Shown here: positions 48,646 through 62,131 of the stretch, piece after piece
How the letters are laid out: the number at the start of each line of letters is the position of its first letter
Position numbering within the stretch: the first letter of the stretch is position 1
Assembly: GCA_008692225.1 (NCBI GenBank)
Contig: VICG01000001.1
Span: 2,953,501-3,017,500, forward strand
DNA from: Monilinia fructicola
Lineage: Eukaryota > Ascomycota > Leotiomycetes > Helotiales > Sclerotiniaceae
Length of the DNA: 64,000 nucleotides
Direction of reading: 5' to 3'
Made by a program: the position numbers and the translations under genes
The notes under the pieces: generated by a model
Seen by the model: the letters and a program-made list of their open reading frames with translations, nothing else
Database searches by the model: none
What the model was told of the DNA's origin: nothing

Positions 48646-49397
48646 GTAGACGAGTAGACAAATAGAATGAATAAACGAATCGATGAACGGGTGAAAGACA
48701 GTACAGTAATCGCGTGAGTAAGTAATGCTCTTTCTTTGCTCAGGTGGTATAATAAGATATTGGTAGAACGAAGTAGATGACGACGGTGATGATGATGATG
48801 ATGAATGGGATGATGGATGATGGGATGTTGGAGGATGGGATGTTGAATGCACCTTCACAAAGTTACATCGATACATTGATTGGCAAGGTGAGGAGCACAA
48901 CGGCCAAGTACACAGACCAAGCAGCCGCACAAGCAACAGTAGAAGAAAGCAAAGAAGAAAAATGAATATAAAACAGTAACATCGCATCGTATATCACGTA
49001 CCTATGGTCTCTGCAAACCCTTCCGAATGTTATGTCGTGCTGTGCTATAGTGTATTGTGCTGTGTTGTGCTGTGTTGTGTTGTGTTGGGTTGTGTCGGGT
49101 GGTACTGAATTGAACTTGAACTGTATTGTATCAAAGTGAAGAGGAGAGCTTATGCGAATCGTTTGTGGATATTGTCTGGAACAAATCCTCTCTCTCGAGT
49201 CTCTACTGTAATTATCTGGTTGGTATGTTAAATTGAAGGTGGAAGAATCCCTGGGGAAGGCGGAAATGGATTGGGTTCAAATTCCCCCTTTGGATTCCTG
49301 GAATGGAATGAATGTAATGCTTCAAGGTTTTCGGTCCAGGATCTGGCTTAGAATGCCCAGCGGTGGTGGGTGGTTGGGTGGTTGGGCGGAATGAAAG

Positions 49398-49450
49398 AAG
49401 AGGAGGAGGAAGATGAGGAAGAAGAAGGAGAAGAAGAAGAAGAAGAAGCC
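49398..49450. repeat. (GAA)n-rich purine tract
   Basis: GAAGAAGA and GAGGAG units in a purine-only strand; the minus-strand reading gives Leu or Phe runs. Confidence 0.85.
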
Positions 49451-50943
49451 CTGCGCCAGAGAGAAGAAAGTTCCCTCTAGCGAGATTGAAGAGAGACAAT
49501 CCAGGAGAGGTTCTTTAAAACCTTCCTTCAAAAATAGATGTCGCCGTGAACGCACAGACAGATCTTCTTCATAGAGTTCAACTTGTTTTACTCGTAGTGA
49601 GAAGATCAAGGTACAGACTCCAGAGGTAAGTAATTATAATAACCTTGGAAGTATTACAATACTCAAGGTTCCCAGGTAGATAAAATATCAACGGTTCAAC
49701 GGGGAAGAAGTCATCTAGTTGCCGCGGCTCATGGCGTTACCGTAGAGTGAGTGAATAGCGGAGAAAGTGAAGATCGGGAAGTGTGGATGGAGACCTCCTG
49801 GTCAAGGATCTAGGAGATTAGAAGAAATTGAATATTAAAATCCCTTGTGAAGATGACGATTTGTTGGGATCGACTTCGTATGATAGATATGATTACTCAA
49901 GAAAATGCAATGGATGCTTGGGATTATATTTCTTGTAAGATTATCATACTCCGTAATACGTTGTGAAGTGATGTTCACGGGTGCTTATAATTATGTAGGT
50001 ATGGTTTGATATCATATAGAGAATGAGCTATCTTCTCAAGACTGTTGCTTCTTTTAAAGAACTTCCCTTGAAGGACTCGATAGACAATGGTGAACGAGTT
50101 GGGTAGATCTATTGCTTGCATGCCTGCATGCTTTCAGGCCGCGTTTTGATTGATTGTTCTCTGGGATCTATCTGTCTATCTCTAATGAACCTCGTTCGAT
50201 CGCTCGTTCGTCCGTTCAGTCCTTTCAGCGTGGCAAATTTGATTGGACGAATTACAATGGCGATGTTGAGTTTTCACTTACGAAGCATTCATCAATATGA
50301 CTTGGGTAGATTGATTGAAGCATTGAATTACCCAAGGGCCAAGGTGGTCGAGTCAAGGTCACCAGTTGATAAACAGTGAAGGGCTGGAATCGAATCACTG
50401 GTGGATGCTGTGAGCTTGGAAGTATGAGCACAACCTTGGAAATGGCTACACTTGGGAACCCTTTGGACGCACGAGTAGTGAATCAATACAGCGCAATCAA
50501 TTCCAACAAAGGTCATGTAAAGTTACACCGATATTTCCATTCTCCGGAGAGCCGGGTGTGATGGTAGGTCCGTTGGAACTTGGAAGTGACTGGATATAGA
50601 TGTAAGATTACCATTCAGGAAGGAAAGGCAGGAGTCCTGAGTACAATACGAGACGAGGATGTATGAGAAGTTTACAATGTACTGGGAAGCTGCACTTCTA
50701 TGCATGTAGGTTCAGTATACAAAAGAGGGGCCATTTCCGTGATATGTCGGGCAAGAAGATTGAGGGAAGATTGAGGGAAATTTGAGGCTATCGATGTTTT
50801 GAATGAACAGTTGTATTACAACCGTAAGAGAATATATTCGGAACTAGAAGGAGCATCAAACTTCAGTTGAAGGTGTGTATTACAATATGTATCCCATTCC
50901 CATCATAACTATCTATTGATTGCCTGCTTGACTACTTGCCTAC

Positions 50944-50994
50944 TTGCCCACTTACCTACTTACCTACTTACCTACTTACCTACTTACCTACCTC
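50944..50994. repeat. (CTTACCTA)n octamer repeat
   Basis: Six or so CTTACCTA/CTTGCCCA units. Confidence 0.9.
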
Positions 50995-51964
50995 CCTTAC
51001 AAGCATCAAAAACCAGTTTCTCATTGTGACTCAATGTTCTGCTGCCTCCTTTCTTTGAATAGTTGTTCTCAATATAGATATCCGGAGTATCCTCAAAGAT
51101 CACACGGAAAAGCACATTCACTCACCCACCACCTACCCCTTTCGGTTAAAAATTGGTCATTTTAGGTCTCTAGGGCTAGAACGGAATTTCCAAGGTTCCC
51201 AAAGTTCCTCATCATTTTCTCCATATTGATTAATGCTCCTCCTCCTCCTCATCTCCAGGTTTCTTGGGCTGATACAGTACAGTACGTTAGTACCATATTA
51301 ATTAATATTAAACAAGGATTTGAGGGGCGGGACCGTCTATAGAATCCATCATACCCTGTGGGTGAATACACAGAACAGTACAGTAATGAATACAGTGAAC
51401 CTTGAAGAGCCAGAAGAGCCAGAAGAGCCAAAAAGGACCCCAGGAGGAGCCAATTGATATTTACCTTTCCTCCAATTAAATTTCTTCCTTGCTTGGGTTA
51501 CAACTTACAACCTCGTTCAATATTTACCACTCGGCCTTTCTTCCCACTCAAACCATGATGGTGATCAAGAGGATGAACAAACGAAGTCTTTACGGAGTAA
51601 AGGCTCTCTTTGAATACCACGGAATCATTATTACTGCTACTAACTACTACTGCTACTACTAGTAGTAGTAGTATTTATTATTATCATTGAAGGATACTAC
51701 CAGATCTACCATGTCCATGTCATCTCAATTAATCACACGCTGCTCATAATTTAAAAATGAATTTTCGTTTTCGTATCACCATCATCCCCGGGTCTCGAGA
51801 AGAAATCTCTTCCCTCTCCATTCGATTGATTGGCCTTTATTCAAGCGTCGAGATGAGTGAGGTACAAAGGCCTGAATGAAAGGGTTTAAATTCTACACCA
51901 TTTCACAACATAACAAGGAGGTCACGGCTGGCTGATTGTGAATGTATACGGAGTAAATGAAGGT

Positions 51965-51997
51965 TGAATGAACTGGAACTGGAACTGGAACTGGAAC
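51965..51997. repeat. (GGAACT)n hexamer repeat
   Basis: About five GGAACT units. Confidence 0.85.
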
Positions 51998-52558
51998 CGA
52001 AAACTAAAGGAGAAATGCATGCTGTATCAAACATGTTTCTTTCATGCATTCTATCTGCAGAGTTACGGGACCTAATATGAAATGAGACTTGGGCGGACAA
52101 TCATTGATCGAAAATTCCACTGCGGCGGGAATGAACCCATGCAATCTTGCATCTTTCATATATACATACATTAATTGATTGCCTTGGAGTGTACATACCT
52201 AGTACTCCCAGAGGTACAGTACAGTACAGTACAGTACACATACTACCGACTCAGTAGGACTTTACTATTCTACTCCGTAGGTTACACAAGCATCAAAAGA
52301 TTAGACCTAACCCTAATGAATGAAATGGATCCATGGATATTGTAAATGCCACAGCATCGCCTAAAGAGTGATAAACAATATCACTCCAGCTACAGTAATA
52401 AGTACCTCGAATGCTTTTTGACTTTTGAGCTTGAGCTTTGAGCTTTGAGCTGTGAGCTGTGAGCTATACGCTTCAAGTTAGTTTTTATTTTGAGCTGTGG
52501 CACAGTGGAAGAAGTGAAGTCTCCATCAATTCAATTGTTTACTTTTCATGGATTATGG

Positions 52559-52616
52559 TACATACATACATACAGACATACATACATACAGACAGACATA
52601 CATACATACATATACA
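52559..52616. repeat. (CATA)/(CAGA) tetranucleotide repeat
   Basis: Mixed CATA and CAGA units; open in all plus frames, which explains several overlapping short frames. Confidence 0.9.
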
Positions 52617-55600
52617 TATCCCCCTCCACATTACCTCGATACATCCACCCACCAAATACGATGGAAAACTTTCAACTCTCCCTTCCTAGCTTTCATTTCG
52701 AAGGGTCTTAAGCCCTGCTCCGGAATTATTGAATTTTGCAGAGTTTTCATTCAAACTTTCGGTGTACGAATCCTACGGTACCTACGCCTCATCAATTTGA
52801 ATCATCTCTGACTTAAACTTCCTTCACCGTCTCTCTATCATGTTCTTCTTTTCTTCTGTTCACATTCAAAAATACTATGTGATCGGCTCCCCTTGCTTGA
52901 TATGCATGAAAGGAACCTATACTTTGGTACTTCTGAATCATGAGTGGCTAGAACTATCTGCTCTTTGGCATATCCTCAACTATCATTCGTGGAAAGCATC
53001 CTTGCGTGCGGAACCACGTTGTACAGTACAGGATCAAGCAGCGAGGCAGGCAGTGAGAACATACCCATGGATCCTTGTGCTGCTTCCCGTTGAAATGTAC
53101 CTTAAAGTACTTGATGTACGACCTGACTTCAAACATTGGTTGGGACTCTTAGCTGCCTGCACCCGGATTATCGACCTACTACTTAAAGAGAAAAAAATCC
53201 TTCTCTCTTGCATCGATTGCATCGATGGCATCAATTTCCAATTTTCAATACATATAAGGCTCTTTCCCATACAATGTATAAGGCGGTCTATGCACACGTG
53301 TCGTACAACGGAAGGCCCAATATGTATGTTGAATGACGTACCGTAAGTCTAAAATTGCGCTGGGAAAAAGCATCAATTTTCCCCTCCAGTTTCCTACTCC
53401 TACAGTGCGAGAGCAAAAAATTGCTACGGAGCATAACCCAAATGCTCTTTCGTTCTTCTCCAGATTTGGCGCGAGAGGGAAAAGAATTCAAGAGTGGGCG
53501 GGTATGACGATAAAAAATTCATTTCTGCCAATTTATTTCTGCCCAAAGAAGAGAATCAACCTGTTGTAGCCGTTTGGGCAGTTTCCCCTTACCAGTCGCA
53601 AGATCTGGGCCTCAAATAGGTCATCGGATTCAAGAAGGCGCATTGAGAAGCACAAAAACACAACCAATAAAAGTTATTGCGCAACTTTGGGATGCTTGAA
53701 GTGTCAGCCTCATGAGACATCTCCCACCACACAAATTATACTTTGGGTCGATTTTTTGCTGCATTGGGGGCCAAACAATATGATAGGTGATACAATAGGA
53801 AGTGTGCCCTCGGATTATAGGATACCCGCGTTTCATGTCTTTTTTGACTCATCCCATCCGAGATTTTCGGAACGTGGTACTCGTTCAGCCTCAATCCCGC
53901 GGATACAAAATAAACGGGTGGCCAGGCGAGACAAGGCAAATAGTTTGCTTTTAAGAAGGAGGTCGGGAGTTCAGGGCAAAAAGCTTCATGACTCCCGATT
54001 GCTGATAAGCCTTCTATTTACCCAGCCATTATCACTCACCGTTGGGTATGGGTGGAAGGAGTCTTTCACGTGTTTTCCTGTGTTGATATTTTTGTTGGTC
54101 GATTAATTACTGGATATCACTATCACTATCACAATCACAATCACAATCTCGTCAGGTGGACGTGTCTGTCATCCCGCCATATCAATCGGTCGAAAGGCAA
54201 CGCGTCAAGCTTGATTTGTGGTAGCGGGAAATGGCCGGCGGGTTCCACCAGTCCAACCATAAATGATGAAGCGAGGTTCGGATTGCGGGGTGGTATCTTA
54301 AACGAGAATGTCCCGTGCTAAAAGTACTCGCTGATGTCACGTTGTCGTTGAGTCAGTGCTCATCATTGCCATCAGCTTCATTATCGAACGGGCTGGGACC
54401 GGAGTGGCAACCGGGGTGTTTTGTTCATTTCAGACATACCCAAGGTTTGCTTGGTACAATAATCAATTTTCTTCAATGAGGAGAGGTATCCCGCCCTTTT
54501 CGTACACTCCCTAGATACTTACCGATTTCCCGTACTACCCACCGACCCTTGTGTCACTTCAGGTACAAACAACAGCACCAACAGAATTTCGATTTGGTCT
54601 GAACAAGAATGTGCTGTATTCGGTGTTTCGATGAAAGCCCCGTTATATTATCATCGTCGATGGAGTAGGATCCGTGAGTCTCAAGAACCAGTCATCACAG
54701 CCATTGCACCTTGCGTTGTACCTCTCTTTCACTTCAAAATCACAACATTCACACCTTGACTTGAGAACAAGCATGTGGCCTGCCACCACCGACGCAATCA
54801 GCGATAGTTCTAATTGTGCAAGCTTGCGTACTCAAGTTTACCTGGACCCCGCCATATTTGTGGAACACCAAAGCGGCGAGCCTTTCAAATGCCTAATCCC
54901 TTCCTCGCTCACCGCATTTCACAGACTTCATTTCACAACAGCCCCAGCTGTGGTACGCTTGATGAAGAGATGGATAAATGGAATTGACGTCTTATATTCC
55001 ATTTGCCTTGGGGTTTATAATAAGCCATGTCTAGGCATATCCGTCGTGCGAATGAGTTTATGGCAATAGTGAGTATGGATTGGCCGAGAGGTTTTCTTCA
55101 TAAGTAAAGGCCTCATCAACGGCCAATGATAATCTTGCCACTATCATGAGCCTACCTGACCCGACATCCTAGAGTGTTAGATTATGTACCATCAATATGG
55201 GGACTACAAATCAGAATTCTCTTCGGTCAGGCTGAAGGCAGTCGCGAGCCAAAATGCAAAGAGCAGGTAATACCCCACAAGGAAAGCCCACCTAACAACG
55301 CCCGACAATCAGCGAAAGATTTTTCACTGCCTCACTTCCACCAAACAGTTTTGCTCAATATGAAAGAGATAGCGAATCTACTTAGGTACATGGTTTCCCA
55401 CATAGTTTTGATGTTGAGCAGTTGACGATGAGCAGTATACCTAGCACCTAAAACCTACTTCAAAAATTACCGTTGGAATTATAACCAGTCCACACATGAA
55501 TCTAAAACGAATCCATCGAAAATAGTATTCCCAAACAATAACTAATAAAATTACCTTAAACAGCTAGCGCATATTGAATATTTAGCGCCACACGCTAAAT

Positions 55601-58600
55601 CACGCCACTTTCTTTCTTGCCATCCATCATTTTCTTCGCGCAGCATGCTTACTCACTAAACATCAAAGCAGATGTCCGGCAGTACATTCCTAACTTTCTA
55701 TTATCTATTGGGATCAAATGCAAAAGTGGATTGGTGTGGTGTGTGAAATGAGTACGAGATGGAAAGTCGAACGGGCAATATTTGCCAGCTCAGCGCAAGG
55801 CTTTAGGATGGCGAGGCGTGGTTCGAGAGGGTTGAGTCATAGTGGTGATGAGTCATTTTTATGAATTATGAGTATGAAATATGGATTGGGCGGCGATATT
55901 TGCGGACCGTGTCTTGCGAGAAGGTGCTGGGGTCGGTGGATGGTGGGTAGACTGCTGGGTGCTGGGTGCTGGGTGCTTGGTCTTCACTTGTATGGATGAT
56001 GGAGATGCGATGGGGCGAGCTTATTGAGGATGTGATCTTTTGAACCGATCAGATATGGGAGTGAATGTTGCCATAATCATGAGTTCCTAACGCAGGAATG
56101 ACTTGGGACGTGATTTATCAAAAGCGAGTTATTTTGAGGAACGGGGCAGTGAGAGCCAGGGGAAGAAAGACATGTAGGTAGGAACGAATACTGGTATAGA
56201 TTTTACTGGGTGAATTCAACGTCGAATTGAATAGCAATGAAGATGATCCTTCTGATGGCGCAACGACTTGTGAGCGCGAATATTCATTCCTGTCTTGCTC
56301 TGTCTATTGCTTGTACTTGATATTTGTTCAAATGAGAGAAAGATTATACTGCAGTTCTCGATTGTCTTGTGATCATTTGACCGTCTGATTACTCTTCTCG
56401 TCTATTTCCTTCGTCAGGTGCGTTTTGTGCCGGTAATTATGTATAGTATATACACGTATAATTACCTTGCTCAATTTTCTACATAGGCCAAAGAAGAATA
56501 CTTGAGAGTTATACTCAACAGGTAGGTCTATTACTGCCTTCTATCCGTTTCAAATCAGCCTTCATATATACCGTCCATGACACCGTAGCTGCTCCCCTAA
56601 GTTATTCATCCTCTTCACGTCCACAACCCTCGTGCTCATCATATACTTCCAGATATTAACCCCCCATCCTCACGATTTGGCTCTGAGAACCTTCCTTTCA
56701 AGTCATGCTGAACTTGAGCTTTATATCCATAACAATTGTATCATTCCCGGCATGCTGCCTGATTCTGATTGAACATGGAAATCCAATGAACTTCTATTCG
56801 TCTGTACCTCTCCTCTATTTGTGCCCCCCACGCTAAAACCCTCCGGTAACCTCACTCAAGTATACCTGCCTAGCTACCTTGAGCCGAGATATAGTTTCCT
56901 TGATAGCAGATTAATACAAGCTCGGGATCTATCAAAGAATACACGCTAACTTTCAAGATCGGTCAAGCCCGAGTTGGTCGGTGGTGAGACTGAGGAGATT
57001 GAGACGAAAGATCATGTTCACAAAGCACCAAAAGATACGCGCAAGCAGCGAAAGGAGGCGAAGAAAGCCAAGATGAATAAAAAGATATATAGAAGAGGAG
57101 CTCAGCCAAAAACACAGAGAAGTAGAAGACAAGATGTTGTTGCCGATGAAGGAGTTCCTTCAGGGGGACAATGTCCGTCTTGCAGGACATACAACATACG
57201 CACATTGGTTTCGTAAGCTTTGCTAAATTACGATGCCCAGTGTTTAGTGAGTTGCTAGTGCGCTCACAAGAGCATTACAATCTGGATTGAGAGATCCGGA
57301 CTCTGCAATTGGTACAATTGCTATACAACCCAAGGTAGAATGAAACCCAGTCGGAAACGTACATGTCGATATCAAGGAGGAGATATTCCGTCCACTAGCA
57401 CCAATCCGTTCCAATTTGCAAGTATACGGAAGTTGCGATTTAGGCATGATGATTCTCAACAGGGGTGGTAAGAAGGGGGGGATAGTGAGATTCTGGCCCC
57501 AAGATGTCCGAACAGAATGGGTATATGCTGCGGGAGAAACAGAAAGCTCGAGGGTCACAGCGACATCTTCGGGTCAAGATGATTGTGTGGAATGCTACCA
57601 GATGCCCAACTCCCACTCGAATCCCGCTATTGTTTCGTATTGGCTACACAGAATGGTGCCACTGGATGTTCAGGTCCAGCTTCAACATATCTAGTACATC
57701 ATCTAAGTTTTACGTGCCAGATCTTCGATCTTCGCGCGAGAGTTTCGACTATCCCTTCTGAGCTATGCAGAATTTGACGCCTACTTCCTTGGTTTGATTT
57801 ATGTACCCGTGGTATAGCGTTCTAGTTCGCACCCACAGGGCATCTTTAGAAGATGGAAAGTTCACGTCACAGGAACCTATCGCGATCAAGAGTTTCTGGC
57901 AGAGCATGGTAGAATCTTCGACCTGAACTCGCTAAATCAGATGCTCTATCCTAGCTAGACATGACAAGGTTCTTTGAAGCAGGGGATATCAAAATACCAA
58001 GAACGTTTCTCGTCAAGATGATTCAGCACGGCATCATCATATCTTCACCTCCACTCGCACTAATTTCATGTCAAGTTCCCGAATCCCGCAAGACGGGACA
58101 AGAGAGCTAGTTTGTATACCTGCATCGTTCCATCGCTCCACCGTATTTGATCCCTGGTTTTGATTGACCCCTTCAATCCCGCATATTCTACATCCATTCC
58201 CCTGGCTTCTATCCTGTCCATCCCCGCATCCATCGCCCCCACTCTGTGACCGCAGAGTTATGATCCCCAAAATCCTAATACCCCCCAGATATCCTTCCTG
58301 GAAGGCATTGGCGATATGATTCACCTCCGCCACCATCTAGTAGCTTTGTGATGTGCAACGAAGCTGGGTCCAGCAGCGTTCTGGGAAGATGTTTGGCCAT
58401 CCTGGGGCGTGAAAGTCGCTTGTTGAGGCTTGGTAGAGGTAATGGGGTGTTCTAATGCTGAAGATACGGCAGGACCTTCGGAAATTCGTCTACCGCCGGA
58501 CTCACCTGGTTGACCGGGAAGGTGCTGGTGTTGGAAAATATCTGTTGTTTGTACTGGTAGTGGTAGATGCGAAAGTGAGACGGTTGAGGACAGGCGGGAG

Positions 58601-60559
58601 ATTGGTGCGTTGTGAGTGGTGATTGCGAGAGCAAGTCTTGGTGGGAGAGTGTGAGAGTGGGAGAGGGAGGGAAGTATGGCGTACATTCTGTACAGCAATT
58701 CATGGTGAAGATAGCGATGATCAATCGATTTGACATGAAGATCCTTGACTTTCTCAAGGAAATGCCTGGAACTGACAACTGTGCAAGAATCCTCCTATCT
58801 CTGCCAAATTATTGTTCGTGTTGTGGCAGAATAAATTGAACATGGCAGTTTATGGAAAGAAAATATCCGAGGGAAATTTCTCGTACTTTTATTCGATGAT
58901 GTGCGGTTGGATGATGGGGAGTTTCTATCCATGATCTAACAAAACCCATGGTTGATTTTGATAATTATTGGTTTGTCGGCTGTATGCAACAAAAGAGGGA
59001 TTTGAATGGTTATCAACGAGGATGATCTGGGACTAAGGCCCCGAATCGAGAATTAAGGGGGGAAAACCTCCACAGTCAATGAGCTGAAAATCACAATCTA
59101 ATTAGATATAAGCAAAGCAAAGGGCCTGGTCAAAGTTATACTCTACGAAAATAGCATCTTCAAAGATCAGGTCTGCATTAGGGAAGAATGGCTGTGAAGT
59201 CAGTCATTTAAATTGTGATGATAAGGGTTGGGTTGAAAATTAGCAATCGTCCATGTGAGATGTAGCAATATCATCGTTGACAACATTAGCAAGATGATAA
59301 TTGCACCTACTATGTCAAAAGTTTAGGAGCAGGTGGTCAACTAGTCAAGCCATCAATCATCACCTCCTGAATAATTACCAAAATACATCTTACTAGTTGC
59401 CTGAATCAGGATGATATCTGTACTTGATATACTGTCAAAGCATGTTAGATATATCACTTCTCATCATTGCACAAATACAACCTTCCAACTGACAATATAC
59501 TATACGCAGTTATTTAACACTTCCACAGACACGAAGGAAAAATGTTCCATTCTCATCAGTCTCTACTGGGGACTTTCAGCCAGCTAGAAGCTCACGCACG
59601 TTGCAAGACACGAACATCAAAACCACAGCTTATCCTGTCTACACTTATCCTGGAGTCTTCCCTCTTGCAATCTTGTCTCTGTGCCAAACCATTATTTCTA
59701 TCCTTAACGCATCCTTATCTTGCCGAGAAAGGTTGCGCTAGCCACAAAGACAGATGGTGGTGATGATGATGGGGACTCTGAAGCAGAGTGCTACGATAAT
59801 GATAGAAAGACTGAGCCAATACCCTGTTGAATGGGAAGCACATGCAATTGATCGAGGTATCTTGTGAACTTGAATGTAGGGAACCTGGCTTTTGTAGGAG
59901 GTGGGTCATGAGAGAGTTGATTTGGTGTTGACCCGGAGAGTAGTTGGGTTGGAAGTGAATGCTTCGTTGCAGTCATGACGAAAAGGGCATTATTTTGCAT
60001 GTACCAGCTTCAGGAAACACATTCAAAAGGTAAAAAACCAAAAGCGCAGAACGACACTTCAAACTATTCACGCACTTTATTCGGCTTCTTACATGTGACC
60101 ATAGAACTCTATCACAGCGAGTCATACTCCGTGTGCCCATGGCGGAAGGTCGTCGCAAACATAACTTCTACTAGATTTTTATCAACTGTTGTATGGGGCG
60201 CGTACTCGCTTAATTCGCTATTTATTTGAATGGGATGGAAAATTCGTTGTTGTGAACGTGGATATTGAGCTCATCTATTCACCCCCAGCAAATAGTTATT
60301 AGAGAGTTGTACCCAGTATTGTCAAAAGACAATAATGCCGTGTGCTATGGGCCGAGCTTGGCATTGTTGAGGTGGAAAGGGTCAAGAAAATTGGGAGAAT
60401 CAGCTAAAATATACTTGCCTGTCATCAATTAGTTGAAGGGTTTTCATTCTCAAACTCGAACCTCGAACTTGATACAGAGGATGGATGGTTGTACAGCCAA
60501 AATTTATATTGAATCTTTCAACACAATACGAATAGGAGGAAAGCATTTTAGATGTGTAT

Positions 60560-60715
60560 CCAACACCATCAATCTCATTGTCATCAATACCTGGTTTACT
60601 CAACAAATTATTTTAAATGCTTATCCTGCAATATCCTCTGGTTCCAGGTTCATTCAACAACTCATTTTCGATACTTATCCAACAATATCAACCTCAATAT
60701 CATCTGTTCTATTCA
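60560..60715. repeat. Diverged tandem duplication of roughly 60 bp
   Basis: Related segments each read approximately CTCAACAAATTATTTT or TTCAACAACTCATTTT, then ATGCTTATCCTGCAATATC or ATACTTATCCAACAATATC. The copies differ at many positions. Confidence 0.5.
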
Positions 60716-62131
60716 ACAGATCAAAAGACATGAATGATATCATCCAGTGATATTAACACTAAGATTCCCTATGCTTTTAGCCTATATCAGACAACACCAT
60801 CAATGCCGATGCCAATTTACCCATACCAAGATTCATAAAATTCGTAGAAGGCACTGATAGAGCATGAAGTTCACAGTTAGCTAGCCCAATGCCCACAACG
60901 AGGACGTGGATTCGTCAACACGATGAATCATCAGAATCGATCTCACCAATTCGCCAAGATCTCAGCCTCTAACTTTTTGATCTTCTATAGGAGCTTGGCT
61001 TAAAGGTGATAACAACATTAATATAAGACCCTTACTTCATTATCTTCTACAGGCGTCTTGCCCCATTGGTGATGAGAATCCACTGTTTCACACACTCCCC
61101 CTGGGCTTGGATAAGACCAAACTCATTCCCAGTTTGTTTCATTCTTTTTCAAAATCTCTTTGAATGGGTGTAGCCTAACCTGAGAAATTGAGATACCCTA
61201 CATGTCATATATACCTAGCTTATGGAAGTTACGCGTAATGAGCTCGAGCTTGTGGTTGATGTGACGTAATAGTTCTTTCATTACCTACCAAACATTTAGC
61301 TTGAAGATTGAAGTGTATTGAAGGTTTGACTGGTGAATCGACGACGAAATATCTACCTACCTAGGCAAGTAGATAATGGATACTCAAGTGATTCCTGTTT
61401 TCATATGGTCAACTGAAGTCTGCTGGAATGACTAATCACATCGTATACCCGAGCAGGAGATTCCGTATTTGGTCGTATTCGTCTAAAATGTCAATCCGGG
61501 AAATAGAACTGGGGCAAAACTTTCCCTTCTCGTACTCAAAGAGCTAAGGAAGCTACCTCCAGGGCTAGGTACAGTAGTAGATGATAGGTTTTTAGCTAAG
61601 CACTGACTATACCTACCTACTAGTCAGTCCCTTTCTATATACTTGAATACTCCAGCTTGACTAACGAGAAGCATTGATTAAATGGGAGGAATTTTGTGTA
61701 AGGTTAATACTATATTAATACATTACTTTCTTCAGCCCTTTCTCTTTTTTCATTCAACGGGTTCAATTGATGTAAGCAATGCAATTGACCTCAATCGAAT
61801 CAGAGGGCCAAAGCGACCGCTTCCTCGGTTCTTGACGAAAGAAGCTGCATCTATAGCTAGGCATCAAGATTGATGACAACCTTGGAAGTTGACAACGACA
61901 TATATGAATAAGATCAAGCACAATCGCCTGATCGAATATTACTTTACTTTGCCTCATTTCTATTAATCTCAAAAACCCATCTATATCTCCTGAGCTCCTG
62001 AAAATTCTACGCCGCTTCTGTGTTTCATAATATCAAATCAAATTTGAAATTTCACATTCCTTCTTTGTTCTTTAATCCTTGGAAACAGTTACCTTGAGAC
62101 AAAACGCGTGCGACACCTAATTTATGTCACC

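Larger units (their letters stand above)
47081..62131. other. 15-kb gene-poor region
   Basis: No gene could be supported between the 5' end of the preceding minus-strand gene and the ABC transporter. The longest frames (52840-53346, 53687-54106, 54674-55069 on plus; 58321-58698 on minus) lack recognisable domains. The first half carries many simple repeats; the second half is AT-rich with few repeats. No terminal repeats or transposase-like frames were recognised. Confidence 0.5.

Noticed and set aside
47695..48987. Minus-strand frames with Ile/Phe/Leu- and Ser/His-Pro-rich sequence
   Set aside because: Low-complexity AT and GGAT repeats; no conserved motif.
50370..50420. tRNA-like GATTCGATTCC (reverse complement) resembling a T-loop
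   Set aside because: The flanking arms do not pair and no anticodon or acceptor stem could be drawn.
56974..57216. Basic 80-codon frame with KQRKEAKKAKMNKKIYRRG
   Set aside because: No ATG at its start, no conserved motif and no continuing exon; probably chance.
58321..58698. Minus-strand 125-codon frame with SFVAHHKATRWWRR
   Set aside because: No recognisable family and no convincing splice continuation.
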